A DNA stretch of 64,000 nucleotides, taken from contig NZ_JAIVKN010000002.1 in the NCBI RefSeq assembly GCF_020524025.1, positions 868,001 to 932,000 on the forward strand, given 5' to 3'. Below the pieces are notes generated by a model. It did no database searches, was not told where the DNA came from, and saw nothing but the letters and a program-made list of their open reading frames with translations. This DNA comes from Halobacillus litoralis (GTDB lineage Bacteria; Bacillota; Bacilli; Bacillales; Halobacillaceae). This document shows, piece by piece, positions 53,402-62,693 of this stretch (position 1 is the stretch's first letter; the number at the start of each line of letters is the position of its first letter). A program made the position numbers and the translations under genes.

Positions 53402-54337
53402 TTACCATGCGAGATTGGAATCTTTTATTTCTGCTTCCCAAAGGTCTTCTAGCTCTCCTTTCGTTTCTAGTGACAAATCACCCTCAGACGCAGACAGATT
53501 GTGTTTGAACTGCTCAATATCTCTAGCACCCGGAATCACCGTAGACACCCCTGTATAGGAAAGAATATATTGAAGCGCCGCCTGAACCATAGATTGATCA
53601 TTCCCTATAATCCTTTGAACCTGTTTGACTAACTCTCCCCGTCTTTCAATTTCCTCTACACTCCACCTGCTTCTGATGCCGCCAAAACGACTAGTGGCAT
53701 CATATTTCCCTGTCAGCCAGCCTGAGTCAAGAGGAACCTTAGCAATCACACCAACTCCATGTTTTTGGGCGGACTGGATCGCATCCGCAGGTTCTTGGTG
53801 GAAGATGTTGAACATGACCTCGATAATTTGACTGTCTGTTTTATGTAACAGCTCATTCATCTCTTTTCCAGTATCTACAGAAGCTCCATAGGCTCTTACT
53901 TTGCCCTGCTGTTTTAATTTTTCCAGCACTTCAAATTGAGGGCTGTTGCTATTCAGAGATTCGAATGGAGGGTTATGAAGAAGAAGACTATCCAGATAAT
54001 CGGTTTGTAATCTTCTTAAACTGTCTTCCACCGACACCATTAATCTCTCAGGATCGAAGTCCTGTTCATCATTGGGATGATGGCCACACTTACTGCTGAT
54101 GACGACTTGATCCCGTTTGTCTTTAAGGGCTTGTCCGATAAGCTCTTCACTTTTTCCGGATCCGTAGTTAGGTGCGGTATCGAAAAAATCACATCCCGAC
54201 TCTACCGCTTTATTTACCAATTCAATTGCTTCTTCGTCTCTCATCTTGCCCCAATCTTTTTCATTACCTAACTGCCATGCTCCAAATCCAATCTCAGAAA
54301 CTTGTATGCCGGTGTTTCCTAAGTCACGCTTCTTCAT
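53402..54337 (-). CDS. Aldo/keto reductase
   Basis: 311-residue NADP-dependent TIM-barrel reductase. N-terminal LGNTGIQVSEIGFGAWQLG, catalytic FFDTAPNYGSGKSEELIGQAL (Asp, Tyr), VISSKCG (Lys) and SLLLHNPP (His); the cofactor-binding end shows VIPGARDIEQFKHNLSAS. It resembles the YhdN/IolS-like general-stress reductases; the substrate is unknown. It is monocistronic and unrelated in sequence detail to the reductase at 37.9 kb. Confidence 0.88.
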   Translation of the reverse strand: MKKRDLGNTGIQVSEIGFGAWQLGNEKDWGKMRDEEAIELVNKAVESGCDFFDTAPNYGSGKSEELIGQALKDKRDQVVISSKCGHHPNDEQDFDPERLMVSVEDSLRRLQTDYLDSLLLHNPPFESLNSNSPQFEVLEKLKQQGKVRAYGASVDTGKEMNELLHKTDSQIIEVMFNIFHQEPADAIQSAQKHGVGVIAKVPLDSGWLTGKYDATSRFGGIRSRWSVEEIERRGELVKQVQRIIGNDQSMVQAALQYILSYTGVSTVIPGARDIEQFKHNLSASEGDLSLETKGELEDLWEAEIKDSNLAW

Positions 54338-54755
54338 TACATTCTCACCCTTCTTTTATCGTTCTCCCTCCATTATCTAATTTTTCGTTTCTTTCTAAAA
54401 GTTTCTTGCTTTTTAAGGACACGTTCAGGAATCACAACGGAAATTAGAATACAAGTCATAAAATCCTTTTTATGTAAAAACGATTTTAAATTCTTTCGGA
54501 TTCAACCCCACATGTATATTTGCAAACCTTGCTACGAGTTGCCTTAGCAAGGTTGTATAGTTGTTAAAGGCTGCTATTTTTCTAATAAAAGCGAACGGCA
54601 AGACAGGGCGAACCCATCCCTTGAACTTTTCTTTTAATACTATTAAAGTATATAATGGTTGAAATTTAGCCTAACTGGTAATGGATAGAATAATTAACGT
54701 TTTTACTTTTTAATTTTGGGAACATGATTCTCTTAAGGAAAGGGTTCAGATATAT
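54338..54755. other. Intergenic region with one hairpin
   Basis: Contains the inverted repeat AACCTTGCTA / TAGCAAGGTT (near 54526-54555) without a T-run. No gene seen. A TATAAT at 54652-54657 may be part of the promoter of the following gene, but the -35 is not convincing. Confidence 0.45.
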
Positions 54756-55754
54756 ATGAAAGATAATTTTTGGCATGAGCTGCCGAAGCCGTTTTTTGTT
54801 TTGGCACCGATGGAAGCTGTGACCGATGTCGTATTCCGACATGTCGTAGCTGAAGCAGGCCGACCTGACGTGTTCTTTACAGAGTTCACGAACACGGAAA
54901 GCTACTGCCATCCGAAAGGAAAAGACAGCGTCCGCGGACGCCTGACGTTCACAGAAGATGAACAGCCGATCGTTGCCCATATTTGGGGAGATAAACCCGA
55001 ATACTTCCGCCAGATGAGTATCGGTATGGCAGAAATGGGCTATCGCGGCATCGACATCAACATGGGCTGTCCTGTCCAGAACGTTGCGGGGAATGGAAAA
55101 GGTTCCGGACTGATCCGACGTCCAGAAGTGGCAGCGGAAATCATTGATGCAGCGAAAGCAGGAGGACTTCCTGTCAGTGTGAAGACCCGTCTCGGTTATA
55201 CGAAGCTGGACGAATGGCGCCCGTGGCTCAAGCACCTACTGGAACAGGATATCGTCAACCTGTCCATCCACCTCCGTACAAAAAAAGAAATGAGTAACTT
55301 TGATGCTCACTGGGAGCTTATTCCAGAGATCAAGAAGCTTCGGGACGAAGTTGCCCCGCACACGCTTCTTACGATCAACGGCGATATCCCTGACCGTCAA
55401 AAAGGACTCGAACTTGCTGAGAAGTACGGCATTGATGGCGTGATGATCGGACGTGGAATCTTCCACAACCCGTTCGCTTTTGAAGAAGAGAAGAAAGAGC
55501 ATAGCAGCGATGAACTACTTGATCTTCTGCGCATGCAGCTCGACCTTCACGATAAGTATTCAGAAGAACTGGAGCCGCGTCTTTTTAAACCGCTCCGCCG
55601 CTTCTTCAAGATTTACGTACGCGGATTCCGTGGAGCAGGTGAGCTCAGAAATCAGCTGATGAGCACAAACTCCACCGATGAAGTGCGTGCGCTGCTTGAT
55701 GAGTTTACAGAGAAAGATGGAGTGAAAGAACAGGAAGGTTTTTCTGTTTCTTAA
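54756..55754 (+). CDS. dus: tRNA-dihydrouridine synthase
   Basis: FMN enzyme reducing specific uridines of tRNA to dihydrouridine. 332 residues: [46 protein letters not shown] with the catalytic cysteine, VSVKTRLGY (phosphate contact), INGDI and [13 protein letters not shown], followed by the C-terminal helical domain. It differs from the dusB linked to folate genes in Bacillaceae, so it is probably a second paralogue (inference). AAGGAAAGGG precedes ATG by 11 bases. Monocistronic with terminator. Confidence 0.93.
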   Translation: MKDNFWHELPKPFFVLAPMEAVTDVVFRHVVAEAGRPDVFFTEFTNTESYCHPKGKDSVRGRLTFTEDEQPIVAHIWGDKPEYFRQMSIGMAEMGYRGIDINMGCPVQNVAGNGKGSGLIRRPEVAAEIIDAAKAGGLPVSVKTRLGYTKLDEWRPWLKHLLEQDIVNLSIHLRTKKEMSNFDAHWELIPEIKKLRDEVAPHTLLTINGDIPDRQKGLELAEKYGIDGVMIGRGIFHNPFAFEEEKKEHSSDELLDLLRMQLDLHDKYSEELEPRLFKPLRRFFKIYVRGFRGAGELRNQLMSTNSTDEVRALLDEFTEKDGVKEQEGFSVS

Positions 55755-55787
55755 GGTTCTCGTTTGAATGGAATGATTTTATATATA

Positions 55788-55824
55788 GGAGAGGGAAGCC
55801 ATTGGGGCTTCCCTCTTTTTTTAT
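55788..55824 (+). terminator. dus terminator
   Basis: GAGAGGGAAGCC / GGGCTTCCCTC stem with a 4-base loop and seven T. Confidence 0.9.
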
Positions 55825-55872
55825 AGAAAGAATCGACCTAAATTTTCAATAGAAAAGTTTAGCCCGAAACAA

Positions 55873-55910
55873 AGCAAAAGAGGTGGAGAATTGTCTCCAC
55901 CTCTTTTGCT
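55873..55910 (-). terminator. Terminator of the TRAP/KDG operon
   Basis: Perfect 16-bp stem AGCAAAAGAGGTGGAG / CTCCACCTCTTTTGCT around 6 bases, right after the dctM stop. The T-run on the minus strand is short (TTTG), so it may also act as an mRNA 3' stabiliser. Confidence 0.75.
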
Positions 55911-55914
55911 AGAT

Positions 55915-57204
55915 TCAAAACATTCCCGGATTAATCATTTCAGGGATATAGAAGGCAACTCCCGGGATAAAAGCAACAACAATCAATACGATGACAACCA
56001 CAGTGATATAAGGCACGACCGCTTTGAAGGAACGTTCGATCGGTAGTTTTCCTATTTTCGCAGCGAGTAAGAGACACAATCCATACGGAGGTGTCACTAG
56101 TCCTACTGCGAGTGTCATAATCGTGATGATTCCGAGTAATATCGGGCTCACGTCAAAGGAAATCGCCACGGGCAGGATGACCGGAATGAACAGGATCATG
56201 GCCGGAATGGCATCCATGAAGGTACCCACAAATAAGAAGAATCCAATGATGATAAGCAGAAAGATCCATTTGCTGTCGATGTTGTTGGCAAAGAACTGCT
56301 CCGCCCAAACCGACAACTGGTAATAACTCATCAATTCTCCAAGCGCATTCGCAGCAGCAAGGGCGAACAGGGATAACGAGCTTAATGTCAGCGTATCAAC
56401 AAGGATTTTCGGAAAGTCTTTCAGTTTAAGCGTCTTATAGTAGAACATACCTACGATGACCGTGTAAATCGATGCAAAGGCGGCCGCTTCTGTCGCTGTG
56501 AAAATTCCGGTGATGATTCCGCCGATCAAAATGACAGGCGTCATGAGAGCGGGAATGGTATCAAGGAATTGCTTCAGGAAATTGGATAAGGACGCCTTCT
56601 GATAGGTCGGGTACCCGCGTTTGAGCGCTAGTATGTAGACGATGCCCATCATGCTGAGACCAATCAAGACGCCAGGAATGATGCCGACTAAGAACAACGC
56701 TCCAACAGAGACATTAGTCAGTCCAGCATAGATAATCATCGGTATACTAGGCGGAATAATGACCCCGATCGTTGAGGAAGCAGCGGTGACTCCGACCGCG
56801 GTTCCTGTATCATATCCCTGCTTCTTCATGTTTGGAATCAATATTTTTCCGACACCTGCCGTATCCGCTTGAGAAGCTCCGGAAACGCCGGCGAAAAGCA
56901 TCGATACGAGAATGTTCGCATGAGCGAGGCCGCCACGTATATGCCCGACCATAGATAAGGAGAAGTTAATCAACTTCTGTGAAATCTGTCCACTGTTCAT
57001 CAGATTGGCCGCCAAGATGAAGAGGGGCACAGCCAGAAGGACGAAGGAATCGAGACCATTGAGCATCTTGACGGGGATCGTGACTTCAGGAATATAAGGG
57101 ATATTAAAAATTCCGACCATCGCTACGATTCCGATCACAAAAGCAATCGGGATTCCGATAATCATTAAAAGGACAAATAAACCGACCAATAAAAGTCCAA
57201 TCAT
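55915..57204 (-). CDS. dctM: TRAP transporter large permease
   Basis: Sodium-coupled transmembrane channel of the TRAP system. 429 residues and about 12 helices: LDSFVLLAVPLFILAANLMN, GVSGASQADTAGVGKILIP, AASSTIGVIIPPSIPMIIYA and VTPPYGLCLLLAAKIGK, all standard DctM signatures. It overlaps the small-permease stop by ATGA. Last gene of the operon. Confidence 0.96.
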   Translation of the reverse strand: MIGLLLVGLFVLLMIIGIPIAFVIGIVAMVGIFNIPYIPEVTIPVKMLNGLDSFVLLAVPLFILAANLMNSGQISQKLINFSLSMVGHIRGGLAHANILVSMLFAGVSGASQADTAGVGKILIPNMKKQGYDTGTAVGVTAASSTIGVIIPPSIPMIIYAGLTNVSVGALFLVGIIPGVLIGLSMMGIVYILALKRGYPTYQKASLSNFLKQFLDTIPALMTPVILIGGIITGIFTATEAAAFASIYTVIVGMFYYKTLKLKDFPKILVDTLTLSSLSLFALAAANALGELMSYYQLSVWAEQFFANNIDSKWIFLLIIIGFFLFVGTFMDAIPAMILFIPVILPVAISFDVSPILLGIITIMTLAVGLVTPPYGLCLLLAAKIGKLPIERSFKAVVPYITVVVIVLIVVAFIPGVAFYIPEMINPGMF

Positions 57205-57677
57205 TCCGCTACCTCCTCTGTGTTAAAGTTTTTCACGTTGCGAATGATATGAGCGATTGTATAAATGACCATCGTCCCTCCCATAATCGGAACGGAGATC
57301 CATACATATCCCATTTTCAGCTGCTGAAGGGAGACCCAATTGTAATTCCAAAAGTTCTGACACACTTCAATGCCATAAAAGAAAATAGCAAAACAAAACG
57401 CGAGAAGAATGAGGTCATTCAATAAATAAAGACTGTTTTTACCCTTTCCTTTTAACTTCTTCAACAGGAAGTCGAATTGAAAATGCTCTCTTCTATTCAA
57501 CATGACCGCCGCTCCCATGAAGACGGACCAAATGAACGAATAGGTAGCGACTTCTTCTGTCCAGACAGCAGAAACGCCCATAAACCGGGTCATTACCTGA
57601 ATGATGATCGTAACGAAAAAGGTGATCAAAAACAGGACCCCGATCGTCAGCTGGATTCTTTCTAACCATTTAATCAA
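57201..57677 (-). CDS. dctQ: TRAP transporter small permease
   Basis: Four-helix accessory subunit of about 158 residues: LTIGVLFLITFFVTIIIQVMTRFMG, VWTEEVATYSFIWSVFMGAAVMLNRREHFQFDFLL (conserved DctQ core) and a C-terminal helix pair. The best ribosome site, AAGGAGG, lies 9 bases before TTG 57677; the in-frame ATG at 57722 would put that site inside the coding region and is rejected. It overlaps dctM by four bases. Confidence 0.88.
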   Translation of the reverse strand: MIKWLERIQLTIGVLFLITFFVTIIIQVMTRFMGVSAVWTEEVATYSFIWSVFMGAAVMLNRREHFQFDFLLKKLKGKGKNSLYLLNDLILLAFCFAIFFYGIEVCQNFWNYNWVSLQQLKMGYVWISVPIMGGTMVIYTIAHIIRNVKNFNTEEVAE

Positions 57678-57713
57678 TTTCCGTAACCTCCTTGATTCGA
57701 AGAAGTTAAGAGG

Positions 57714-57739
57714 AAAGGGCACAAAGGACGTGCCCTTTT
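57714..57739. other. Intercistronic hairpin dctP/dctQ
   Basis: AAAGGGCAC / GTGCCCTTT around 7 bases between the binding-protein and membrane-subunit genes. On the transcribed strand it has little T-run, so partial termination or mRNA protection, giving more DctP than DctQM, is likely. Confidence 0.6.
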
Positions 57740-57747
57740 TTCTCTCT

Positions 57748-58776
57748 TTACTTCATGTCTCTAATTTTATCCAATAAGTCTTTCGCACCGATTTCTTCTG
57801 CTCGTGCATCCTGAATCGGTTTTGCCAGTTCCATGAATGGTTCACGATCGATTTGGTTCACCTTCGCTCCATCATCAATCGCCTGCTGTTTGTATTCTTC
57901 TTCCTGTTCATAAACAGCCTGACGTTCTTTCTCAACGGATGCAGCTGCGGCATCCATGATGGCCTGCTTCTGTTCATCCGTGTACTTTTCAAATTTCTTA
58001 CCGTTGATCAAAAGAAAACGTGTCGTGTAATCGTGACCGGTTTCAGTGATGTATTTACCGTTGTCTGTTTTGTGGTGGTTCTGCTGAACGAAGTACGGAT
58101 AAGAGTTTTCTGCTGCATCCACAACGCCCTGTTGAAGCGCCTGGTACAATTCACCCCAGGCAACAGATGTCGGTACAGCGCCTGTTTCTTCCCAGTAATT
58201 AGCGACAGCACCGGACGTTTGGGTGCGGTATTTCAATCCTTCAATGTCAGACATCGATTCAAGTGGCTTCTTGCCATAATAATGACGTACACCGGCAGAC
58301 CAGAATCCTAGCATTTTAAAGTCGTTGTTTGATTTTTCGTTTACGATGTCAGCCATTTCTTCTCCGACTTCCCCGTCAACAACACTTTCCCAGTGGTCAT
58401 AACTGTCAAATACATAAGGAAGGGCGAAAAGATCGATCTCTTCAATCCCTGTTTTGGACATGAATCCTGGAGATACAAGTACGACGTCCGCCGCACCAAG
58501 CTTCAATTTCTCAACAAGCTCGGATTCGCTGGTTCCGAGTGTTCCTGCGTGAACTTCGACTTCAATGTTGGCATCTGCACTCTCTGCGGTTTCTTTGAAA
58601 GCTTCCATACCGATTTGATAAGGGTTTTCTGGAGATGTTTGGTTGTGGGCTGCTACAATTTTCAGTTTGCCTTCACCCGTTTCACCGCTGGCTTCTTCTT
58701 CTCCCCCACTGCATCCTGCTAAAACAAAAACACCTGCGAACAACATAAACATGACTAGAGATAAGGTTTTTTTCAT
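57748..58776 (-). CDS. dctP: TRAP transporter substrate-binding lipoprotein
   Basis: 342 residues. Lipoprotein signal with lipobox VLAGC (Cys about 22), a GEEEASGETGEG linker, then the DctP fold: VAAHNQTSPENPYQIGMEAF, ELVEKLKLGAADVVLVSPGF, MLGFWSAGVRHYYGKKPLES and the carboxylate-clamp region GLKYRTQTSGAVANYWEETG, where the conserved Arg pairs with a substrate carboxylate. The ligand is therefore an organic acid, in context probably a sugar acid. It is the first transport gene after eda in the operon. Confidence 0.94.
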   Translation of the reverse strand: MKKTLSLVMFMLFAGVFVLAGCSGGEEEASGETGEGKLKIVAAHNQTSPENPYQIGMEAFKETAESADANIEVEVHAGTLGTSESELVEKLKLGAADVVLVSPGFMSKTGIEEIDLFALPYVFDSYDHWESVVDGEVGEEMADIVNEKSNNDFKMLGFWSAGVRHYYGKKPLESMSDIEGLKYRTQTSGAVANYWEETGAVPTSVAWGELYQALQQGVVDAAENSYPYFVQQNHHKTDNGKYITETGHDYTTRFLLINGKKFEKYTDEQKQAIMDAAAASVEKERQAVYEQEEEYKQQAIDDGAKVNQIDREPFMELAKPIQDARAEEIGAKDLLDKIRDMK

Positions 58777-58807
58777 CTTTATTTCCTCCTTTTATAGTTG
58801 AATCCGC

Positions 58808-59464
58808 TTACAACTGAAGGGATAGTTGTTGATAGAACTTTTCTGCACGATCGACGTACATTTTAGCTTTTTCCGCTAACTCTTGATAGTCTGTTTCTGT
58901 GTTAAGCTGTGATGGTTTAACCAATTGACTTCCGATTCCGACCATTGCTGCCCCATTTGCAAAGTAGTCTTCCATATTATCCAGATGGATCCCGCCTGTC
59001 GCCATAATTGCCGCTTGAGGCAGCGGTCCTAATACATTTTTTATGTAAGAGGGGCCGACGGTGCCTGCTGGAAAGACTTTGACCATGCCCGCTCCCGCTT
59101 CTAGCGCCGTCTGGATTTCCGTTGGCGTAAACACCCCTGGTATACATGGAAGTCCGTATCGTTGAACAAGCTGGATGGTTTTAACGTTAAGTGTTGGAGC
59201 TACGATAAAGGTTGCACCTGCTGAAATCATCTCTCTGGCTGTTTCTGGATCAAGCACCGTTCCTGCCCCTACAAGCAGTTTTCCTTCGTAAGCATCCGCC
59301 ACTTTACGGATGAGTTTGGCAGCATTCTTCGTCTCAGCGGTAATCTCAATGGCCTTGATGCCGCCTTGAACGAGTGCATCCGTGATATCCAAAATATTCG
59401 TTTCATCCGCTTGTCTGATGACCGGAATGACTCGTGCTTGTTTAAGACTCTCTGAAAGGTTCAA
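58808..59464 (-). CDS. eda: KDPG/KHG aldolase
   Basis: Cleaves 2-keto-3-deoxy-6-phosphogluconate to pyruvate and glyceraldehyde 3-phosphate. 218-residue class I aldolase: RVIPVIR, GIKAIEITAETKNA (catalytic Glu), LVGAGTVLDPETAREMISAG, FIVAPTLN, PCIPGVFTPTEIQTALEAGA and the Schiff-base lysine in MVKVFPAGTVGPSYIKNVLGP. The neighbour kdgK supplies the substrate. It lies 31 bases before dctP. Confidence 0.95.
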   Translation of the reverse strand: MNLSESLKQARVIPVIRQADETNILDITDALVQGGIKAIEITAETKNAAKLIRKVADAYEGKLLVGAGTVLDPETAREMISAGATFIVAPTLNVKTIQLVQRYGLPCIPGVFTPTEIQTALEAGAGMVKVFPAGTVGPSYIKNVLGPLPQAAIMATGGIHLDNMEDYFANGAAMVGIGSQLVKPSQLNTETDYQELAEKAKMYVDRAEKFYQQLSLQL

Positions 59465-59475
59465 TGCTCTCCCCC

Positions 59476-60027
59476 CTATTCCAAATTGGCATGTCGTGCC
59501 GTCATTTTTTCATTTGCATGTTCCTGATCTGCGGTCGCTCGAATAATGACCGCATCCAATAATAGATGAACGGATTGATCAAACTGATTGCCAAGTGGCT
59601 GGATAGTCTCTGGTTCATTCGGTAACCTCTTTTTAGTGGCTGCTGGAACCACAAGGATGTGATGACTGAGTTCAGCGATCGCAGATGATGGATTCGTGGT
59701 GACAGCTGCAATAATAGCCCCCGTTTCTTTCGCTTTTTCGGCAAATTGCTTCAATGAGGCGGTCGTTCCAGACCCTGAAATGACAACAAGTAAGTCACCG
59801 TCTTCAATACTTGGGGTGATCGTCTCCCCTGTTACATAAACGATGTAACCAGCGTGCATCAGACGCATCGCAAAGGCTTTCCCCATCAAACCTGACCGGC
59901 CCTCTCCGGCGACAAAGATCCGTTTGGCTTTTTTCAACTGAGCAGATAGCTCGGACGCCTCAGACTCATCCACTCTCGCTAACACCTGCTGAACTTCACT
60001 GCTGACTGTATCTACGATTGTTTTCAT
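59476..60027 (-). CDS. hxlB: 6-phospho-3-hexuloisomerase
   Basis: SIS-domain isomerase of 183 residues converting D-arabino-3-hexulose 6-phosphate to fructose 6-phosphate. RIFVAGEGRSGLMGKAFAMRLMHAG and VVISGSGTTASLKQFAEKAKETGA are typical of PHI, as is PLGNQFDQSVHLLLDAVI near the end. Its start lies inside the hxlA reading frame (32-base overlap), with AAAGGAG upstream, so HPS and PHI are made together. The pair lies unusually among KDG-pathway genes rather than in a stand-alone hxl operon. Confidence 0.93.
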   Translation of the reverse strand: MKTIVDTVSSEVQQVLARVDESEASELSAQLKKAKRIFVAGEGRSGLMGKAFAMRLMHAGYIVYVTGETITPSIEDGDLLVVISGSGTTASLKQFAEKAKETGAIIAAVTTNPSSAIAELSHHILVVPAATKKRLPNEPETIQPLGNQFDQSVHLLLDAVIIRATADQEHANEKMTARHANLE

Positions 60028-60652
60028 ATTCGTTCATCACTCCTTTCATAGACTGAGCGGATTGGCTGCTGTCTTTTTGTTTTGTAATGGCGCTTCCGAC
60101 AATGATTGTATCGGGACCTTCTCTCAAGACTCTTGGCAGGGACCCTGAGTTGATGCCGCCAGCGACAGCCACTTCAAGTCCGGAGTGTTCCTTGATTAGC
60201 GAAAATAAGTCCTCTTCCTTCATCTCCCCGGATTCCTGCATATCTTTGCCAAAATGAAGGCTGACAAGGTCGACACCAAGCTGAGAAAGCTCTTCGATGC
60301 GTTTGGAATCTGTAATTCCAAGAAGGTCAATCATGACTCTTCCTCCTGATTCATCCGCAACCTTCAGCGTATCCCTTATCGTCTGGTCGGCTGAAAAAGC
60401 CATGACTGTCGTAATGTCAGCACCAGATCGGAAGGCCTGAGCTGCCTCGTGCTTTCCTGCATCACACGTCTTCATATCCGCTACGATAATTTTCTCAGGG
60501 TACGCTTGTTTGATTTCCCGGACAATCGCCATCCCGTACTCCTTGATAACTCCTGTCCCCACTTCGATCCAGTCAATGCTCTCTTCCGTTTCTGCTAACA
60601 TGCGAAAGCATTCTTCTTTTGTCATGCGGTCCAAGGCTAACTGGAGGTTCAT
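59996..60652 (-). CDS. hxlA: 3-hexulose-6-phosphate synthase
   Basis: 218-residue OMP-decarboxylase-fold enzyme condensing formaldehyde with ribulose 5-phosphate, or the reverse. QLALDRMTKEEC, WIEVGTGVIKEYG, VADMKTCDAGKHEA (HPS-type DxKTxDAG), VMIDLLGITD, VDLVSLHFGKD and VAVAGGINSGSLP are visible. The DMKTxD and IDLLGI motifs favour HPS over 3-keto-L-gulonate-6-phosphate decarboxylase, whose usual motif is DxKIAD. It starts 9 bases after the kinase stop. In this operon it could serve formaldehyde capture or pentose-phosphate supply. Confidence 0.88.
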   Translation of the reverse strand: MNLQLALDRMTKEECFRMLAETEESIDWIEVGTGVIKEYGMAIVREIKQAYPEKIIVADMKTCDAGKHEAAQAFRSGADITTVMAFSADQTIRDTLKVADESGGRVMIDLLGITDSKRIEELSQLGVDLVSLHFGKDMQESGEMKEEDLFSLIKEHSGLEVAVAGGINSGSLPRVLREGPDTIIVGSAITKQKDSSQSAQSMKGVMNEYENNRRYSQQ

Positions 60653-60661
60653 CCTTCCACC

Positions 60662-61615
60662 TCACCTTTCAATTAATTCTCGTTCACCCAATTGAACATG
60701 CACTTCCTCTAATTCCGGAAGCCCTTCATTATCTCCGTACACACTCACGACCATCGATCCGATCGTATTGGCGAACTGTAAGGTCCGCTTCAAAGACCAT
60801 CCCTGCAGGACCCCGTAAATGAATCCGGCATCAAAACCATCCCCGGCTCCGACGGTATCGACCACCTTCTTCGGTGGAACAGCAGGGAGTTGGAGTGTTT
60901 CCCCATCCATATAAGCAAAAGCTCCAGCTTCCCCCTGCTTGATAGCGACTGTAGAGATTCCGTACCGCTTGCACGCGTCTACGATGTCCTCACTCTTATC
61001 CACGCCGAGTAACAGTTCCGCTTCCTCGACTCCCGTCAGCATAATATCCACATAAGGCAGCAGCTGTGTGAGCGATTTTCTCGCGTCTTCTCTGTTCCAT
61101 AATTTCAGGCGGATGTTCGGGTCGAAGGAAATGAGTGCACCATGATCTTTAGCGATCGTGACGGCTCTTTTCAATAAAGGCACGTTCTTCTCAGGTTCAA
61201 TAGCCGCAAACACGCCGGAAATATGTAAGACCTTCGTTTTCCTTAACGCTTCTGTGTCCAGTGTCTGTTCGGTCAACGTTTTGGTTGGGGAGTCGCTTCT
61301 GTAGTAAAACGTGCTCCCACTTCCATCTTCCTTGATTTCTTTGAAATTCAGGGACGTGGGATAGCCATCCATCAGCTTGACTGATGAAATGTCGATCCCT
61401 TCTCCCCGGGCGAAATTTCTAATGTACTTGCCAAATTCGTCATTCCCAAGGCGGCTGATCCACCCGGTGTTCAACCCTAAGCGGGCACAGCCGATCGCAA
61501 AGTTGAATTCGGCTCCTCCTGCTTTCCTTTCAAATGTATGGACATTTCGTAAGGGACCATTCTTGGATGGATCGAAGGTGATCATCGCATCACCGATCGT
61601 CATAACATCCTTCAT
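60662..61615 (-). CDS. kdgK: 2-keto-3-deoxygluconate kinase-like PfkB sugar kinase
   Basis: 317 residues. PfkB signatures are KAGGAEFNFAIGCARLG and DTVGAGDGFDAGFIYG with catalytic Asp. SLNFKEIKEDGSGSTFYYRS and FDPNIRLKLWNREDARK match the KdgK subgroup. With eda in the same operon, the expected reaction is KDG to KDPG. AGGAGG lies 7 bases before ATG 61615; an ATG at 61621 is only one base from it. It lies 21 bases after the LacI gene. Confidence 0.9.
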   Translation of the reverse strand: MKDVMTIGDAMITFDPSKNGPLRNVHTFERKAGGAEFNFAIGCARLGLNTGWISRLGNDEFGKYIRNFARGEGIDISSVKLMDGYPTSLNFKEIKEDGSGSTFYYRSDSPTKTLTEQTLDTEALRKTKVLHISGVFAAIEPEKNVPLLKRAVTIAKDHGALISFDPNIRLKLWNREDARKSLTQLLPYVDIMLTGVEEAELLLGVDKSEDIVDACKRYGISTVAIKQGEAGAFAYMDGETLQLPAVPPKKVVDTVGAGDGFDAGFIYGVLQGWSLKRTLQFANTIGSMVVSVYGDNEGLPELEEVHVQLGERELIER

Positions 61616-61636
61616 TTTCATTCCTCCTCCCTTTGA

Positions 61637-62638
61637 CTAAACAGAATCTCTGACCATCAACTTCGGTTCAAACCGATACGATGGATTCATCTTTTTATCT
61701 TTTTTCTCGATCTTATCCAATAACAGTTCGGCTCCCATTTTGCCCATTTTGAATGTCGGCTGGGCGACGGTTGTAATTGAAGGCGTGTAGAAACTTGCGA
61801 AAGATACGTCATCAATGCCAATGACAGCCAGGTCTTCTGGAACTTTTAACCCTTTATGTTTCACGTATTTAAGAATCTCGATTAATACCAGATCGTTTCC
61901 TGCAAGAATGGCTTCCGGCGGGTTGTCCAAATGCAATAAATCCTCCAAAGACTCTTGAAGATGATCCGGTTCTGCACTGATGATGTAATCCTCATGAACG
62001 GTGAGGCCATTTCTGTTTAACGCTTTTTTATATCCTTCGATACGTTCCAGCCTTGGTGACACGTGATTAAATATCGAAGTCGTCACCATACCGACTCGCT
62101 TATACCCCTTCTCAGCAAAATGGTCCACTGCAAGCTCCGCTGCCCTTTGGTTGTCGAGCATCACAGCAGTCACCGGCATCTCCTCGACGTTTCTATCCAA
62201 GAAGACGACTGGATAGGAGGCATCGAGCATTTGCTGGTACAAGTCCCGGTTATTGCCTGTTGGAAAAATAATCAGTCCATCGACTTGTTTCGCCCGAAGC
62301 ATTTCAATGTAATGTTTTTCTTTCACAGGATCATCATCCGCATTACAGATAATGGTGTGAAAATCTGCCCCGTGACAGGCATCTTCAATAGCCCTTGTCA
62401 CTTCTGTTGTAAAATTGTGCAAGATGTTGGCGACAATCACACCGATTGTTTTCGTCGACTTCTGCTTTAAGCTCCGGGCGACGAAGTTCGGCTGATAGCC
62501 TAATTGTTCAATCGCATTCTGGATGCGCTTCTTCGTTTGTTCTCCCATGTAGTCATATCGCTTATTCAAGTACTGTGAAACCGTACTCTTTGATACTTCT
62601 GCCTGCTTGGCAACATCAGCGATGGTTACTTTTTTCAT
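61637..62638 (-). CDS. LacI-family regulator of the KDG/HPS/TRAP operon
   Basis: 333 residues. The N-terminal LacI helix-turn-helix is VTIADVAKQAEVSKSTVSQY with hinge LGYQPNFVARSLKQKST, then a periplasmic-binding-like effector domain (IGVIVANILHNFTTEVTRAI, VVFLDRNVEEMPVTAVMLDN, AVIGIDDVSFASFYTPSITT). ATG 62638 follows GGAG by 6 bases; an upstream in-frame GTG overlaps the ribosome site. It is the first gene of the operon it presumably represses, with tandem 16-bp operators between its promoter and start. The inducer may be KDG or its phosphate (inference). Confidence 0.92.
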   Translation of the reverse strand: MKKVTIADVAKQAEVSKSTVSQYLNKRYDYMGEQTKKRIQNAIEQLGYQPNFVARSLKQKSTKTIGVIVANILHNFTTEVTRAIEDACHGADFHTIICNADDDPVKEKHYIEMLRAKQVDGLIIFPTGNNRDLYQQMLDASYPVVFLDRNVEEMPVTAVMLDNQRAAELAVDHFAEKGYKRVGMVTTSIFNHVSPRLERIEGYKKALNRNGLTVHEDYIISAEPDHLQESLEDLLHLDNPPEAILAGNDLVLIEILKYVKHKGLKVPEDLAVIGIDDVSFASFYTPSITTVAQPTFKMGKMGAELLLDKIEKKDKKMNPSYRFEPKLMVRDSV

Positions 62639-62661
62639 TGGTATCTCCACATTTCTGTTTT

Positions 62662-62690
62662 ACTAAATCGGTTTAGTAAATCGATTTAGT
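62662..62690 (-). promoter_or_regulatory. Tandem LacI-type operators
   Basis: ACTAAATCGGTTTAGT (62662-62677) and AGTAAATCGATTTAGT (62675-62690) are two 16-bp near-palindromes with CG at their centres, sharing three bases and spaced 13 apart. They lie just downstream of the -10, where a bound LacI protein would block transcription. Confidence 0.82.
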
Positions 62691-62693
62691 TGT

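Noticed and set aside
54526-54555. Inverted repeat AACCTTGCTA/TAGCAAGGTT taken as a terminator
   Set aside because: No T-run on either strand and no gene ends directly next to it.
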